Below are positions 26,077 to 33,199 of a stretch of 33,737 bases of DNA, piece by piece. The DNA is taken from contig JAMPHD010000029.1 in assembly GCA_023663635.1 (NCBI GenBank), positions 1 through 33,737 of the forward strand. The letters are read 5' to 3'. The notes below the pieces were generated by a model that worked only from the letters and a program-made list of their open reading frames with translations, had not been told where the DNA came from and did not search any database. This DNA comes from Acetatifactor muris (GTDB lineage Bacteria > Bacillota > Clostridia > Lachnospirales > Lachnospiraceae). How positions within the stretch are numbered: position 1 is the stretch's first letter; every line of letters starts with the position of its first letter. The translations under genes and the position numbers were made by a program.

Positions 26077-26145
26077 ACTTGCCAAGCGGGCACATATAGT
26101 ATATTGAACGAGGTCTTGAGGTCACAATATATGAAAGGGCCATAT

Positions 26146-26871
26146 ATGAAAAGAGTCGCGATGGCGATCCTAATCTTTGATCTGATGGCGGGATTGCTGT
26201 TTTGGTGTGTATATCGAAATCACAGACAGGGGACGGGGGATGTTCCGGCGGATGCCGCAAGAGGGACCAAAAGTGTGGTCACTGAGCCGAAGGAGGATGC
26301 CCCGGGGGATTTGGAAGAAAAAAAGATTGCGCTGACCTTTGACGACGGTCCTCATCCCTACTACACGGAGCAGCTCTTGGATGGGCTGAGGGACCGGGGC
26401 GTGGTGGCCACCTTCTTCGTCACGGGAGAGCACGCCAAGCTCCATCCGGACGTGATAAAGAGAATGCAGGAGGAGGGGCACCTTATTGGAAATCACACTT
26501 ACAGCCACATCCAACTGACCAAGAGTAACCGTGAGAAGTTCAAGGAAGAGTTGGTCGCCACCAACGAGGTTTTGGAGGAGATCACGGGGGAGGAGGTGGA
26601 GTTTGTGCGTCCGCCCTACGGCTCCTGGGACAAGAGTTTCGAGAAAGAGCTGAACATGTTCCCGGTGCTGTGGACCGTGGATCCGTTGGACTGGAGCTCC
26701 CGGAATGTCTCCTCCATCACGGAGAAGATCGTGAACAAGGCGGGGGAGAATGACATCATCCTGATGCATGACTATTACGAGACCTCCGTGACGGCGGCGC
26801 TGAAAGTGGTGGATGAGCTGTTGGAGGAGGGGTATACCTTTGTGACGGTGGAGGAGATATTGTTTGACTGA
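26146..26871 (+). CDS. Membrane-anchored NodB-type polysaccharide deacetylase
   Basis: This 241-residue protein has an N-terminal signal-anchor helix (about 4-22), a charged spacer and a NodB deacetylase domain with all core motifs: TFDDGPH (Asp66, Asp67), HTYSH (His117, His121), RPPYG and the LMHD motif. Members remove acetyl groups from peptidoglycan or other N-acetylglucosamine polymers, here outside the membrane; the metal triad Asp-His-His is complete. The start at 26146 is six bases after AAAGGG. An in-frame ATG at 26131 is also possible; an earlier TTG at 26071 is not credible. The PDA family in Firmicutes often gives lysozyme resistance or sporulation-linked wall changes. The neighbouring acyltransferase pair suggests a surface-polymer locus. 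Confidence 0.88.
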   Translation: MKRVAMAILIFDLMAGLLFWCVYRNHRQGTGDVPADAARGTKSVVTEPKEDAPGDLEEKKIALTFDDGPHPYYTEQLLDGLRDRGVVATFFVTGEHAKLHPDVIKRMQEEGHLIGNHTYSHIQLTKSNREKFKEELVATNEVLEEITGEEVEFVRPPYGSWDKSFEKELNMFPVLWTVDPLDWSSRNVSSITEKIVNKAGENDIILMHDYYETSVTAALKVVDELLEEGYTFVTVEEILFD

Positions 26872-26913
26872 AGGGAAGGGCATTAGACAAATAAATTCAG
26901 GGAAGAGTGTAAA

Positions 26914-26942
26914 TTGACATGCGCTTATCTGAATGGTATGAT
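26914..26942 (+). promoter_or_regulatory. Strong promoter of the acyltransferase operon
   Basis: A perfect TTGACA (26914-26919), 17 bases and TATGAT (26937-26942) lie 38 bases before the MBOAT start. The inverted repeat TTATCTG (26925-26931) / CAGATAA (26952-26958) brackets the -10 box and could be a repressor site. Confidence 0.8.
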
Positions 26943-26980
26943 GAGTAAGTACAGATAAATCCAAGGGAGACGGAGCGGAT

Positions 26981-28441
26981 ATGTTATTTAATTCAGTGAG
27001 CTTTATCATAGTTTTCCTGCCTGCCGTATTGTTGGGGTGGTATCTTCTCCAACAACTTGATCCGGGGGGGGCAAAGATCTTTCTGGTCGGCATGTCCCTT
27101 TGGTTCTATGGGTATTACAACACCTGTTATCTGTGGATTCTGATCGTCAGTGTCCTGTTCAATTATCTCTGTGCCCGATTTTTGAATCAGTCCAAAAGTA
27201 TGGGAGCGCGAAGGCTGTTGCTGCTGTGCGGGATCACCGGAAATCTGGCGCTGCTGTTCTATTTCAAATATTTCAATTTCTTTTTGGAAAACTGCAATTT
27301 TCTGTTACATACACAATGGCAGATAGAGAGCATTGCGCTGCCATTGGGGATCAGTTTCTATACATTTCAGCAGATTTCTTATATAGCGGACAGCTACAAG
27401 GGGGACACCGCGGGATATTCTTTCTTGGATTACGCCTGTTTTGTGACCTTTTTTCCGCAGTTGATCGCAGGGCCGATCATACTTCATGGCGAATTTATTC
27501 CGCAACTGGCGGAGAGAAAGAACCAAAAACCCACGGCTGAAGGGATGTTTGACGGGATGGGGCTGTTTATTCTCGGATTGGCCAAAAAGGTATTGTTGGC
27601 GGATACATTGGCTGTCATTGTCAACGCCGAATATGGGAGTATTCTTTGGTTGGACGCGGTATCGGCATGGATCACCATCATCTGTTATATGCTGGAGCTG
27701 TATTTTGATTTCAGCGGATATTGTGATATGGCGAGGGGCATTGGCAAAATGTTGGGTTTTGAATTGCCGGTGAATTTCCAATCTCCGCTCATGGCTGTCT
27801 CTGTCAGGGATTTTTGGCGCAGATGGCATATGACTCTGTCAAGATTCCTGACGACCTATATTTATATTCCATTGGGAGGAAACCGCCGGGGAAAGGCGAT
27901 CCAATGCCGAAATCTTTTGATTGTCTTTCTGATCAGCGGACTCTGGCATGGGGCGAATTGGACCTTTGTGATCTGGGGAACGCTCCATGGTCTGGCTATG
28001 ATTTGGGAGACGCTTTTTCCGAGGCTCCGTTTCAGGAGCGATCAGGCGAACCGTCTGGTGACAGGGATCTATGTGACATTTACCTTTTCCATATTTCGGA
28101 GTGATACTCCGGCCACGGCATGGGCCATGGTAAAAAAATTGTTTGGCGGGGGTTGGACAGGCTTTATCACGGGATTGTGCAATACGCTGCAACTGCCGGA
28201 AACGTATCCTGTCAGAAAATTTCTGGAGATAAAGTTTCCGGAGTTACAGAATCCTTTCTATGTGTGCTGTCTTATCGTATTGTTGGGAGTATCCCTGTGG
28301 CTGACAGCGGGAAAGACCGCTGAAGAATGGCTGGAGAGCAGGGGGCGGACGGTGACGGGGCTGATGCTGTTGGCGGCGCTGTTTGTCTGGTCTTTTGTGT
28401 CTCTGTCACAGGTAAGTACATTTCTCTATTTTGATTTCTGA
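26981..28441 (+). CDS. MBOAT O-acyltransferase (AlgI/DltB-like)
   Basis: This 486-residue membrane protein with about ten or more helices has the family landmarks: LFNSVSFIIVFLP start, YFKYFNFF, PLGISFYTFQQISYIAD, the FFPQLIAGPI loop, DFSGYCDMARGIGKMLGF, FWRRWHMTLSRFLTTYIYIPLGG and the catalytic SGLWHGANW with His323. AlgI-type proteins move acyl groups, usually acetyl, across the membrane to extracellular polysaccharide or teichoic acid through a partner of the AlgX/DltD type. That partner is plausibly the SGNH-like protein encoded 45 bases downstream. The start follows AAGGGAGACGG. The acceptor polymer is unknown; proximity of a deacetylase suggests cell-wall or exopolysaccharide modification. 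Confidence 0.93.
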   Translation: MLFNSVSFIIVFLPAVLLGWYLLQQLDPGGAKIFLVGMSLWFYGYYNTCYLWILIVSVLFNYLCARFLNQSKSMGARRLLLLCGITGNLALLFYFKYFNFFLENCNFLLHTQWQIESIALPLGISFYTFQQISYIADSYKGDTAGYSFLDYACFVTFFPQLIAGPIILHGEFIPQLAERKNQKPTAEGMFDGMGLFILGLAKKVLLADTLAVIVNAEYGSILWLDAVSAWITIICYMLELYFDFSGYCDMARGIGKMLGFELPVNFQSPLMAVSVRDFWRRWHMTLSRFLTTYIYIPLGGNRRGKAIQCRNLLIVFLISGLWHGANWTFVIWGTLHGLAMIWETLFPRLRFRSDQANRLVTGIYVTFTFSIFRSDTPATAWAMVKKLFGGGWTGFITGLCNTLQLPETYPVRKFLEIKFPELQNPFYVCCLIVLLGVSLWLTAGKTAEEWLESRGRTVTGLMLLAALFVWSFVSLSQVSTFLYFDF

Positions 28442-28486
28442 TATATCCCTGTCAGATGGTGTGCCCGGGCGGGAGAGAGGAGCGGT

Positions 28487-29548
28487 ATGAGTAAAAAGAA
28501 AGCATTATCCGGGTTGCTGTGTTTTATATTGGCCGGCTTGCTTGCCGTGGTGGGAATCACCTACATTTTTGATCCCTTTTACCAATATCATAAACCTTTA
28601 TTCGGTATGGATGCCGTGCTGTATGACAGAGATAATCAGGTTATAGGCACGATCCGGACACTTGACTATGATATGGTTCTGTTGGGTTCTTCTGTTGTGG
28701 AAAATACAGACAGCAGTTTTTTGGACGACACATATGACGGCCAAACGCTGAAGATAATCAGAGCGTCCGCTTCTACGGCGGATCTGCTGTACTATTTGCA
28801 GAAGGCGCATGAATATCAGGATTTGAAACGGGTATTCTGGGGTCTGGATATTTTTGCCCTGATCGCGTCTGAGGAGACAACGCTGACCGGAGAGGATATC
28901 CCCCGATATCTTTATACGGAAACGCTGCTGGATGATGTCCCCTATCTGTTCAACAAAGAGATACTTTTTCAAAAAATCCCTCTGATGTTTGCCTACCATT
29001 CGCAGGGCAGGAACACGGGGGGACATGCATATGACTGGTCGGCAGATAAGGAGTTTAGCGCCTCCAAGGCCATGCAGGCATATGATAAGCCCCGGGAGGT
29101 ACAGCCTCAGGCAGATCAGTCGGAATGGATGGAGCGGCTGACGGCCAATCTGCAAATGATCGATGAGGAGATCACGGGACACCCGGAGACAAATTATGTT
29201 ATATTCTTCCCGCCGTATTCCATGCTGTGGTGGGACTGCGGCTATGTCAATGGGATGGGGGAAGGATATCTTGCCGTATTGGAACAGACATTGCCGCGTC
29301 TGCTGACCTATGAGAATGTCGAAGTATATTATTTTCAGGACGAGCAGGAAATTGTCTGCAATTTGGATAATTACATGGACATGATTCATTTTGCCCCTGA
29401 CGTTAATCAGTATATGATGCAGTGCATAGCGGATGGCAGAGGCGAAGTGACCGATGAGAACGTGGAGGAGATCTTGAAGCATATGCGGCAGGTGTACGAA
29501 TATATCATCAATGAAGGAATCCGGCGGTATTACAGTGTGGATGGCTGA
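28487..29548 (+). CDS. AlgX/DltD-like SGNH partner of the acyltransferase
   Basis: This 353-residue protein has one N-terminal membrane helix (about 8-27) and an extracytoplasmic domain with SGNH-hydrolase features: LLGSSVVENTD (Ser68/Ser69) near the start, a PPYSMLWWD block and a C-terminal DMIHFAPD with Asp298 and His301, the DxxH catalytic pair. This pattern fits proteins that receive acyl groups from an MBOAT partner and hand them to a polysaccharide. It is encoded directly after the MBOAT gene with its own GAGAGAGGAG ribosome site. I infer the pairing from context and motifs; overall similarity to AlgX or DltD is low by eye. Confidence 0.75.
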   Translation: MSKKKALSGLLCFILAGLLAVVGITYIFDPFYQYHKPLFGMDAVLYDRDNQVIGTIRTLDYDMVLLGSSVVENTDSSFLDDTYDGQTLKIIRASASTADLLYYLQKAHEYQDLKRVFWGLDIFALIASEETTLTGEDIPRYLYTETLLDDVPYLFNKEILFQKIPLMFAYHSQGRNTGGHAYDWSADKEFSASKAMQAYDKPREVQPQADQSEWMERLTANLQMIDEEITGHPETNYVIFFPPYSMLWWDCGYVNGMGEGYLAVLEQTLPRLLTYENVEVYYFQDEQEIVCNLDNYMDMIHFAPDVNQYMMQCIADGRGEVTDENVEEILKHMRQVYEYIINEGIRRYYSVDG

Positions 29549-29584
29549 GAAAGAGGAGTGGGATATTCATTTATCAAAAAAGAA

Positions 29585-29613
29585 TTGAGTTTGTTGATCA
29601 TATTGGATATAAT
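29585..29613 (+). promoter_or_regulatory. Promoter of the MNT/HEPN locus
   Basis: TTGAGT (29585-29590), 17 bases and a perfect TATAAT (29608-29613) lie 74 bases before the nucleotidyltransferase start, in an AT-richer stretch that contrasts with the flanks. Confidence 0.7.
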
Positions 29614-29687
29614 TGATAGAGAAACATGTGATTGGATTTGAAAGACTGGTTTCCGATTCATTGTTGTGATGTTGGGAGTGAAAACAG

Positions 29688-30041
29688 ATGAATGAAATTG
29701 CCTTAAATGATGTTATTATTGAAAAAATAAAAAACGAAACTGCAGAAATGGCAAAAGCAGCGATGGGGACAGCTTTGATAAAAGTGGTTTTGTATGGTTC
29801 CTGTGCGCGTGGAGATTACACGCAAGATTCGGATATTGATATTGCGCTTATCACCGCTTGTGACAGACCGGAGGCGAAACAATACAGTGAAAAGTTGGCA
29901 GAAATTTCAACACAGTTGGCAATGAAATATTTTGCCGTGGTGAATTTTGTTTGTCTGCCATATGACGAATTCATGCAAAAGAAATCATGGTATTCTTATT
30001 TTCGCAATATAGATACGGAGGGTGAGGTATTATATGGATAA
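29688..30041 (+). CDS. MNT nucleotidyltransferase, antitoxin of an MNT/HEPN pair
   Basis: This 117-residue protein is a minimal nucleotidyltransferase: GSCARGDYTQDSDIDIAL gives the GSxxRG element (Gly37, Ser38) and the two metal-binding aspartates (Asp49, Asp51). In MntA/HepT-type systems the MNT enzyme neutralises a HEPN ribonuclease by modifying it with nucleotides. The protein looks intact. Its last codons overlap the HEPN start, as expected for a co-translated pair, but that partner is broken. Locus base composition is AT-richer than neighbours, which fits acquisition by transfer. Confidence 0.82.
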   Translation: MNEIALNDVIIEKIKNETAEMAKAAMGTALIKVVLYGSCARGDYTQDSDIDIALITACDRPEAKQYSEKLAEISTQLAMKYFAVVNFVCLPYDEFMQKKSWYSYFRNIDTEGEVLYG

Positions 30042-30350
30042 AGAATATTATGATTCGCTTGCAAAAGTAAGGTTAGACAGAGCAAAGGAATTGTTGGAAG
30101 AAGCGGTCGGATTATTGGAGCGGGATTCCTATAAGTCGGCGAATAACAGAGCTTTTTATGCAATGGAGACGGTACATTCACACCGGAAGATTATCAAAAG
30201 ATCGCAAGTGCTGAACAAATTCGCAACGCATCTGATTATGATGATTTTTATGTTGCCATTAAGGAAGAGACGAAACAATTAGTTGAAAATACCCGGTACA
30301 TCGTGGATAAAACAAACAGTTATATTATTGATAGAATACATAAAAATTAA
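30034..30350 (+). pseudogene. Broken HEPN-domain toxin gene
   Basis: Translation from ATG 30034 gives about 46 residues of a normal HEPN N-terminus (YYDSLAKVRLDRAKELLEEA up to NNRAFYAME) and then leaves frame near 30168-30171, running into unrelated residues and stopping at 30282. The next frame from about 30170 reads a good HEPN C-terminus (FTPEDYQKIASAEQIRNASD to the stop at 30348-30350). The middle part of the domain, roughly 35-40 residues, is missing. So a deletion plus frameshift has destroyed the toxin while leaving its antitoxin gene whole. The intact protein would probably have been about 140 residues. A sequencing or assembly slip could explain a frameshift but not the lost segment. 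Confidence 0.78.
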
Positions 30351-30377
30351 ACTTTATTATGACTAAGACATTTATTA

Positions 30378-30406
30378 TTGAAAATGAAAACGGGTACTCA
30401 AATAAA
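30378..30406 (+). promoter_or_regulatory. Weak candidate promoter before the PNPOx-like gene
   Basis: TTGAAA (30378-30383), 17 bases and AATAAA (30401-30406) lie 24 bases before the start codon, in the only gap between the broken HEPN gene and the next gene. Confidence 0.3.
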
Positions 30407-30429
30407 TCGCAAAAAGGAGGTAACGCACC

Positions 30430-30822
30430 ATGGAAGAGGTCTATGAATTCTTAAAAAACAGTCAGGTATATTATCTGGCAACCGTGGAGGGAGAGCAGCC
30501 GAGAGTCCGCCCCTTCGGCACCGTGGATCTGTTTGAGGGGAAACTCTATATTCAGACCGGCCTGAAAAAGGATGTTGCGCGACAGATGCTCGCCAATCCC
30601 AAGATTGAGATTTCCGCCATGTACGAGGGCAGATGGATCCGCATAGCCGCGGAGGCGGTATTGGACGAAAGGATCGAGGCACAGGAACATCTTCTTGCGG
30701 CCTATCCCAATCTTCGGGCAATGTATGAGCCGGGCGACGGCAACACGGCAGTATTTTACTTAAAGGACGCGGTGGCGGACATCTGCTCTTTTACGGAGGA
30801 GACCAAAACGATCCGTTTTTGA
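30430..30822 (+). CDS. Pyridoxamine-5'-phosphate-oxidase-fold protein
   Basis: This 130-residue cytosolic protein has the split-barrel flavin-binding pattern: VYYLATVEGEQPRVRPFGTVDLFEGKLY at the start, the KDVARQMLANPKIEISA segment and a C-terminal beta strand near YLKDAVADI. Small clostridial members bind FMN or F420-like cofactors and are called PNPOx-like or general stress proteins; real vitamin B6 oxidase activity is unlikely. AGGAGGT lies eight bases before the start. It stands alone between the toxin remnant and the two-component system and has no clear functional link to either. Confidence 0.85.
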   Translation: MEEVYEFLKNSQVYYLATVEGEQPRVRPFGTVDLFEGKLYIQTGLKKDVARQMLANPKIEISAMYEGRWIRIAAEAVLDERIEAQEHLLAAYPNLRAMYEPGDGNTAVFYLKDAVADICSFTEETKTIRF

Positions 30823-30886
30823 AACAACAGTCTGCCCCGGAGGGGATGGCGCAAACGATTCAAAAGGCATAAAATAAGTTTATGAG

Positions 30887-30918
30887 TATCCGCCATATCC
30901 GGTTCGATATGGCGGATA
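30887..30918. terminator. Perfect 13-bp hairpin before the two-component genes
   Basis: TATCCGCCATATC (30887-30899) pairs perfectly with GATATGGCGGATA (30906-30918) around a CGGTTC loop, followed by TTTAAG. It ends 22 bases before the LytTR regulator start. It could be an intrinsic terminator of the PNPOx-like gene with a short T-tract, or a binding site or leader hairpin controlling the regulator. Confidence 0.5.
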
Positions 30919-30940
30919 TTTAAGATTATGAGGGTTCGCT

Positions 30941-31642
30941 ATGTATAGTGTAGGGATATGTGATGACGGTAAAAATATTTGCGCATCATTAGAGGAAATG
31001 GTACTGCTGTATGCGCAAAAGAATAATTTGAAAATGGATATTCAGGTATGGTCATCGGGGGAGGAATTGTGTAAGTATCTTGAGCAGGGCGGCCGTCCGG
31101 ATATTTTGTTCCTGGACATAGAGTTGATCGAGCTGAGCGGAATACAGGTGGGGAATTTTATCCGAAACACGATGGAAGACAGAGAGATGCAGATTGTTTA
31201 CATATCCAATCATTCTTCTTATGCGCAGGAGTTGTTCAAGACCCAACCCATGGATTTCCTCGTAAAACCAATTACCGCGAGACAGATAGAGGGCGCGCTT
31301 GATCTGGCGATCAAACTGATCGGGAAAGGCGCAGAGCGTTTTGAATTTCAAAACGGCAGGGATTATTACTATATTTCCTATGGTGAAATTATATATTTTG
31401 AGAGTGAGGGGCGGAAAATAAAGATAGTAGCGCAGGGAGCGGAAAAAGAGTTTTATGGCGCGATAAGGGAATTGGAGCAAAAGCTGCCCAAGGAGTTTTT
31501 GGCGATTCACCGGTCATATGTGGTAAACAGAACGCATGTAGTACGGTATACTTATGAGACGGTGGAGATGGACAACGGTACGATCCTTTCAATCAGCAAG
31601 GCATATCGAAAGCAGGTAAGAGAAAGGCTGTTAAGAGGATAA
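30941..31642 (+). CDS. AgrA-like LytTR response regulator
   Basis: This 233-residue protein has a receiver domain (acidic pair ICDDGK, phospho-acceptor Asp59 in LFLDIELIELSG, Lys in VKPI) and a LytTR DNA-binding domain (about 130-233) with YFESEGRKIKIV, FYGAIRELEQKLP, FLAIHRSYVVN and the final ISKAYRKQVRERL helix. LytTR regulators bind short direct repeats and often control peptide signalling, bacteriocins or surface functions. Four bases downstream is its sensor kinase gene. No ribosome site better than GAGGG is seen before the start. Confidence 0.92.
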   Translation: MYSVGICDDGKNICASLEEMVLLYAQKNNLKMDIQVWSSGEELCKYLEQGGRPDILFLDIELIELSGIQVGNFIRNTMEDREMQIVYISNHSSYAQELFKTQPMDFLVKPITARQIEGALDLAIKLIGKGAERFEFQNGRDYYYISYGEIIYFESEGRKIKIVAQGAEKEFYGAIRELEQKLPKEFLAIHRSYVVNRTHVVRYTYETVEMDNGTILSISKAYRKQVRERLLRG

Positions 31643-31646
31643 AAAG

Positions 31647-32960
31647 ATGACGGATTTTATTATTCATGACAATAAAATTCTCGTGAATTTTATTGTATGT
31701 GTGACAACGAACTTGTTTAGAATCTGGTTGATCAGCAGGTTTGTCCATATTTTCTTGGAAGATGATGAAAAACACAACTACGGAAGCCATATAAAACATA
31801 TGTTGGCATATGGAGGATTTTTTGTAGTCAATACAGTGACGTATCTGGCTTTTCATATGATGTGGATCAATGTCACCTGTAACTTGCTGGGAATTGGCTT
31901 GATTGTTTTAACATATACAAAATCGTTAAAAATGATTTTGTTTGTAACCGGTTCCGTTTATATGATCAACATGGGCTGCAGCACGATTGCAATTCTCCCG
32001 TTTGTAAATTACAGAGATGGTGTGGGATTTGATCAGATTTATGAAGTGATAGATGTGTTTTTGGTATTGGTTTGTGAACTGCTCACGGAAAAAATTGTGG
32101 ATACAAAGCGTAAAACAGCGAATGTCAGAAATGTTTCCCTGTGTTTGGTGCCGTTATGCAGTATTGGAATGCTTAGTATGATGATTTATACGGAAAGCAG
32201 TTCGGAAACAGGACTCGTAATAGCAAGTATAGGGCTTATTATGGTCAATTTCTTTATTTTTTATCTGTATAACATATTATCAAATACTTTTTTCCAACAA
32301 TACGAGAATGAAGTCCTGCGGCAGGAGATTCAGGGTTATGCAAATCAACTGGATGTGATGCTGCAGGGAGAAGAAAAGGTAAGGGCGTTGCGCCATGACA
32401 TGAAACATCATATGAATGAATTGAAGATATTGGCGGCAAAAGGCGAAACCGGAGTAATCGAAGAATATATAAATGATATGCAGGATTTTATAAGCAACCC
32501 AAATGAGATCGTATCTTCAGGAAACTTGGAAATAGATAGCGTAATGAACTATTTACTTCGTAGAGCGAAAGAGGAGCTGCGCACTGTCAATGTAAATGTC
32601 AGACTTCCAAAGTCAATAGGTCATTCCTTTGACATTAATGTTATTTTGGGAAATCTGTTGGAGAATAGCATCGAGGCGGCAAGGCAAACAGATGAGAAAT
32701 TGTTGGATGTCAATATTGAACTGCGACAGGGGTTCTTAAGGATTCAGATTGAAAACAGTTATGATGGGAAGGCTGTCTTTAACAGGGAAAGCGGATATAA
32801 AAAATTGCTTACAACGAAAAAGGAAAAAGGTCTTCATGGTATCGGTTTGGAAAATGTAAGAAAAATGGTGGAAAAGCATAATGGGATCATGGAGGTATGT
32901 CCGGAGGCTGATCTGTTTCGCGTCGTATTGATCCTATATATGTCAGAAGTTAAAAACTGA
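31647..32960 (+). CDS. AgrC-like GHKL sensor histidine kinase
   Basis: This 437-residue kinase has about six hydrophobic segments in the first 210 residues, a coiled linker and a catalytic part with HPK10-type phospho-accepting His250 in VRALRHDMKHHMNEL, an N-box (LGNLLENSIEAAR) and GLHGIGLENV as the ATP-lid glycine motif. This is the layout of peptide-pheromone receptors (AgrC, ComD, BlpH). No AgrB peptidase or AgrD precursor is recognisable in the window. It is the cognate partner of the LytTR regulator just upstream. Ligand unknown; the short open frame at 33093 should be considered. Confidence 0.9.
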   Translation: MTDFIIHDNKILVNFIVCVTTNLFRIWLISRFVHIFLEDDEKHNYGSHIKHMLAYGGFFVVNTVTYLAFHMMWINVTCNLLGIGLIVLTYTKSLKMILFVTGSVYMINMGCSTIAILPFVNYRDGVGFDQIYEVIDVFLVLVCELLTEKIVDTKRKTANVRNVSLCLVPLCSIGMLSMMIYTESSSETGLVIASIGLIMVNFFIFYLYNILSNTFFQQYENEVLRQEIQGYANQLDVMLQGEEKVRALRHDMKHHMNELKILAAKGETGVIEEYINDMQDFISNPNEIVSSGNLEIDSVMNYLLRRAKEELRTVNVNVRLPKSIGHSFDINVILGNLLENSIEAARQTDEKLLDVNIELRQGFLRIQIENSYDGKAVFNRESGYKKLLTTKKEKGLHGIGLENVRKMVEKHNGIMEVCPEADLFRVVLILYMSEVKN

Positions 32961-33044
32961 GATTAATCGGTCTGCTTTCCAATGCCATATTCGGCACAGA
33001 TTTCCAATTATTACAGCAACATTACCCAATTAATGCATGAAACG

Positions 33045-33075
33045 GCACAATGAGATTTTTTGTGCTAATATCTTT
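33045..33075 (+). terminator. Weak hairpin after the kinase gene
   Basis: GCACAA (33045-33050) pairs with TTGTGC (33060-33065), followed by TAATATCTTT. The stem is short and the tail impure, so at most a weak terminator for the two-component operon. Confidence 0.25.
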
Positions 33076-33092
33076 CCGGAGAGGAGGCGGCA

Positions 33093-33161
33093 ATGAATGA
33101 AGGATGGGGGTGCAAAAAAATTCAAAACAGAGTACAGCTGTACTTGGATGAGCAGAAATAA
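33093..33161 (+). CDS. Possible 22-residue peptide gene
   Basis: ATG 33093 to TAA 33161 encodes a 22-residue polar peptide (starts MNEGWGCKK, ends YLDEQK) with a single Cys at position 7. What makes it credible is the ribosome site: GAGAGGAGG ends five bases before the ATG, the best in this stretch. It lies 132 bases after the GHKL kinase gene and 38 before the lipoprotein gene. It resembles no known AgrD or bacteriocin leader: no hydrophobic stretch and no Gly-Gly site. It might be a secreted or internal signal peptide, a coupling leader for the lipoprotein gene, or a decayed remnant of a longer gene. Confidence 0.35.
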   Translation: MNEGWGCKKIQNRVQLYLDEQK

Positions 33162-33199
33162 CAAGGCAAAAGAGTTATAAGACACATGAAGGAGATACA

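Larger units (their letters stand above)
25845..26145. other. Gene-free stretch with hairpins after the receptor gene
   Basis: No credible gene is found in these 301 bases. They contain a GCAAATTTGC palindrome and a small hairpin (ACTGAC/GTCGGT) near the receptor stop, the long palindrome at 25919, three tandem hairpin repeats at 25961-26076, and a possible weak promoter TTGCAT-18-TATAGT (26071-26100) for the deacetylase gene. Confidence 0.6.

Noticed and set aside
26071..26145. Upstream TTG extension of the deacetylase
   Set aside because: It would start inside the hairpin repeat tail with no ribosome site and put 25 odd residues before the signal anchor; ATG 26146 has AAAGGG at ideal spacing.
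30941..33161. Complete agr quorum-sensing operon
   Set aside because: Only AgrA- and AgrC-like genes are present; no AgrB membrane peptidase or AgrD-like precursor with the usual hydrophobic-charged layout is found.
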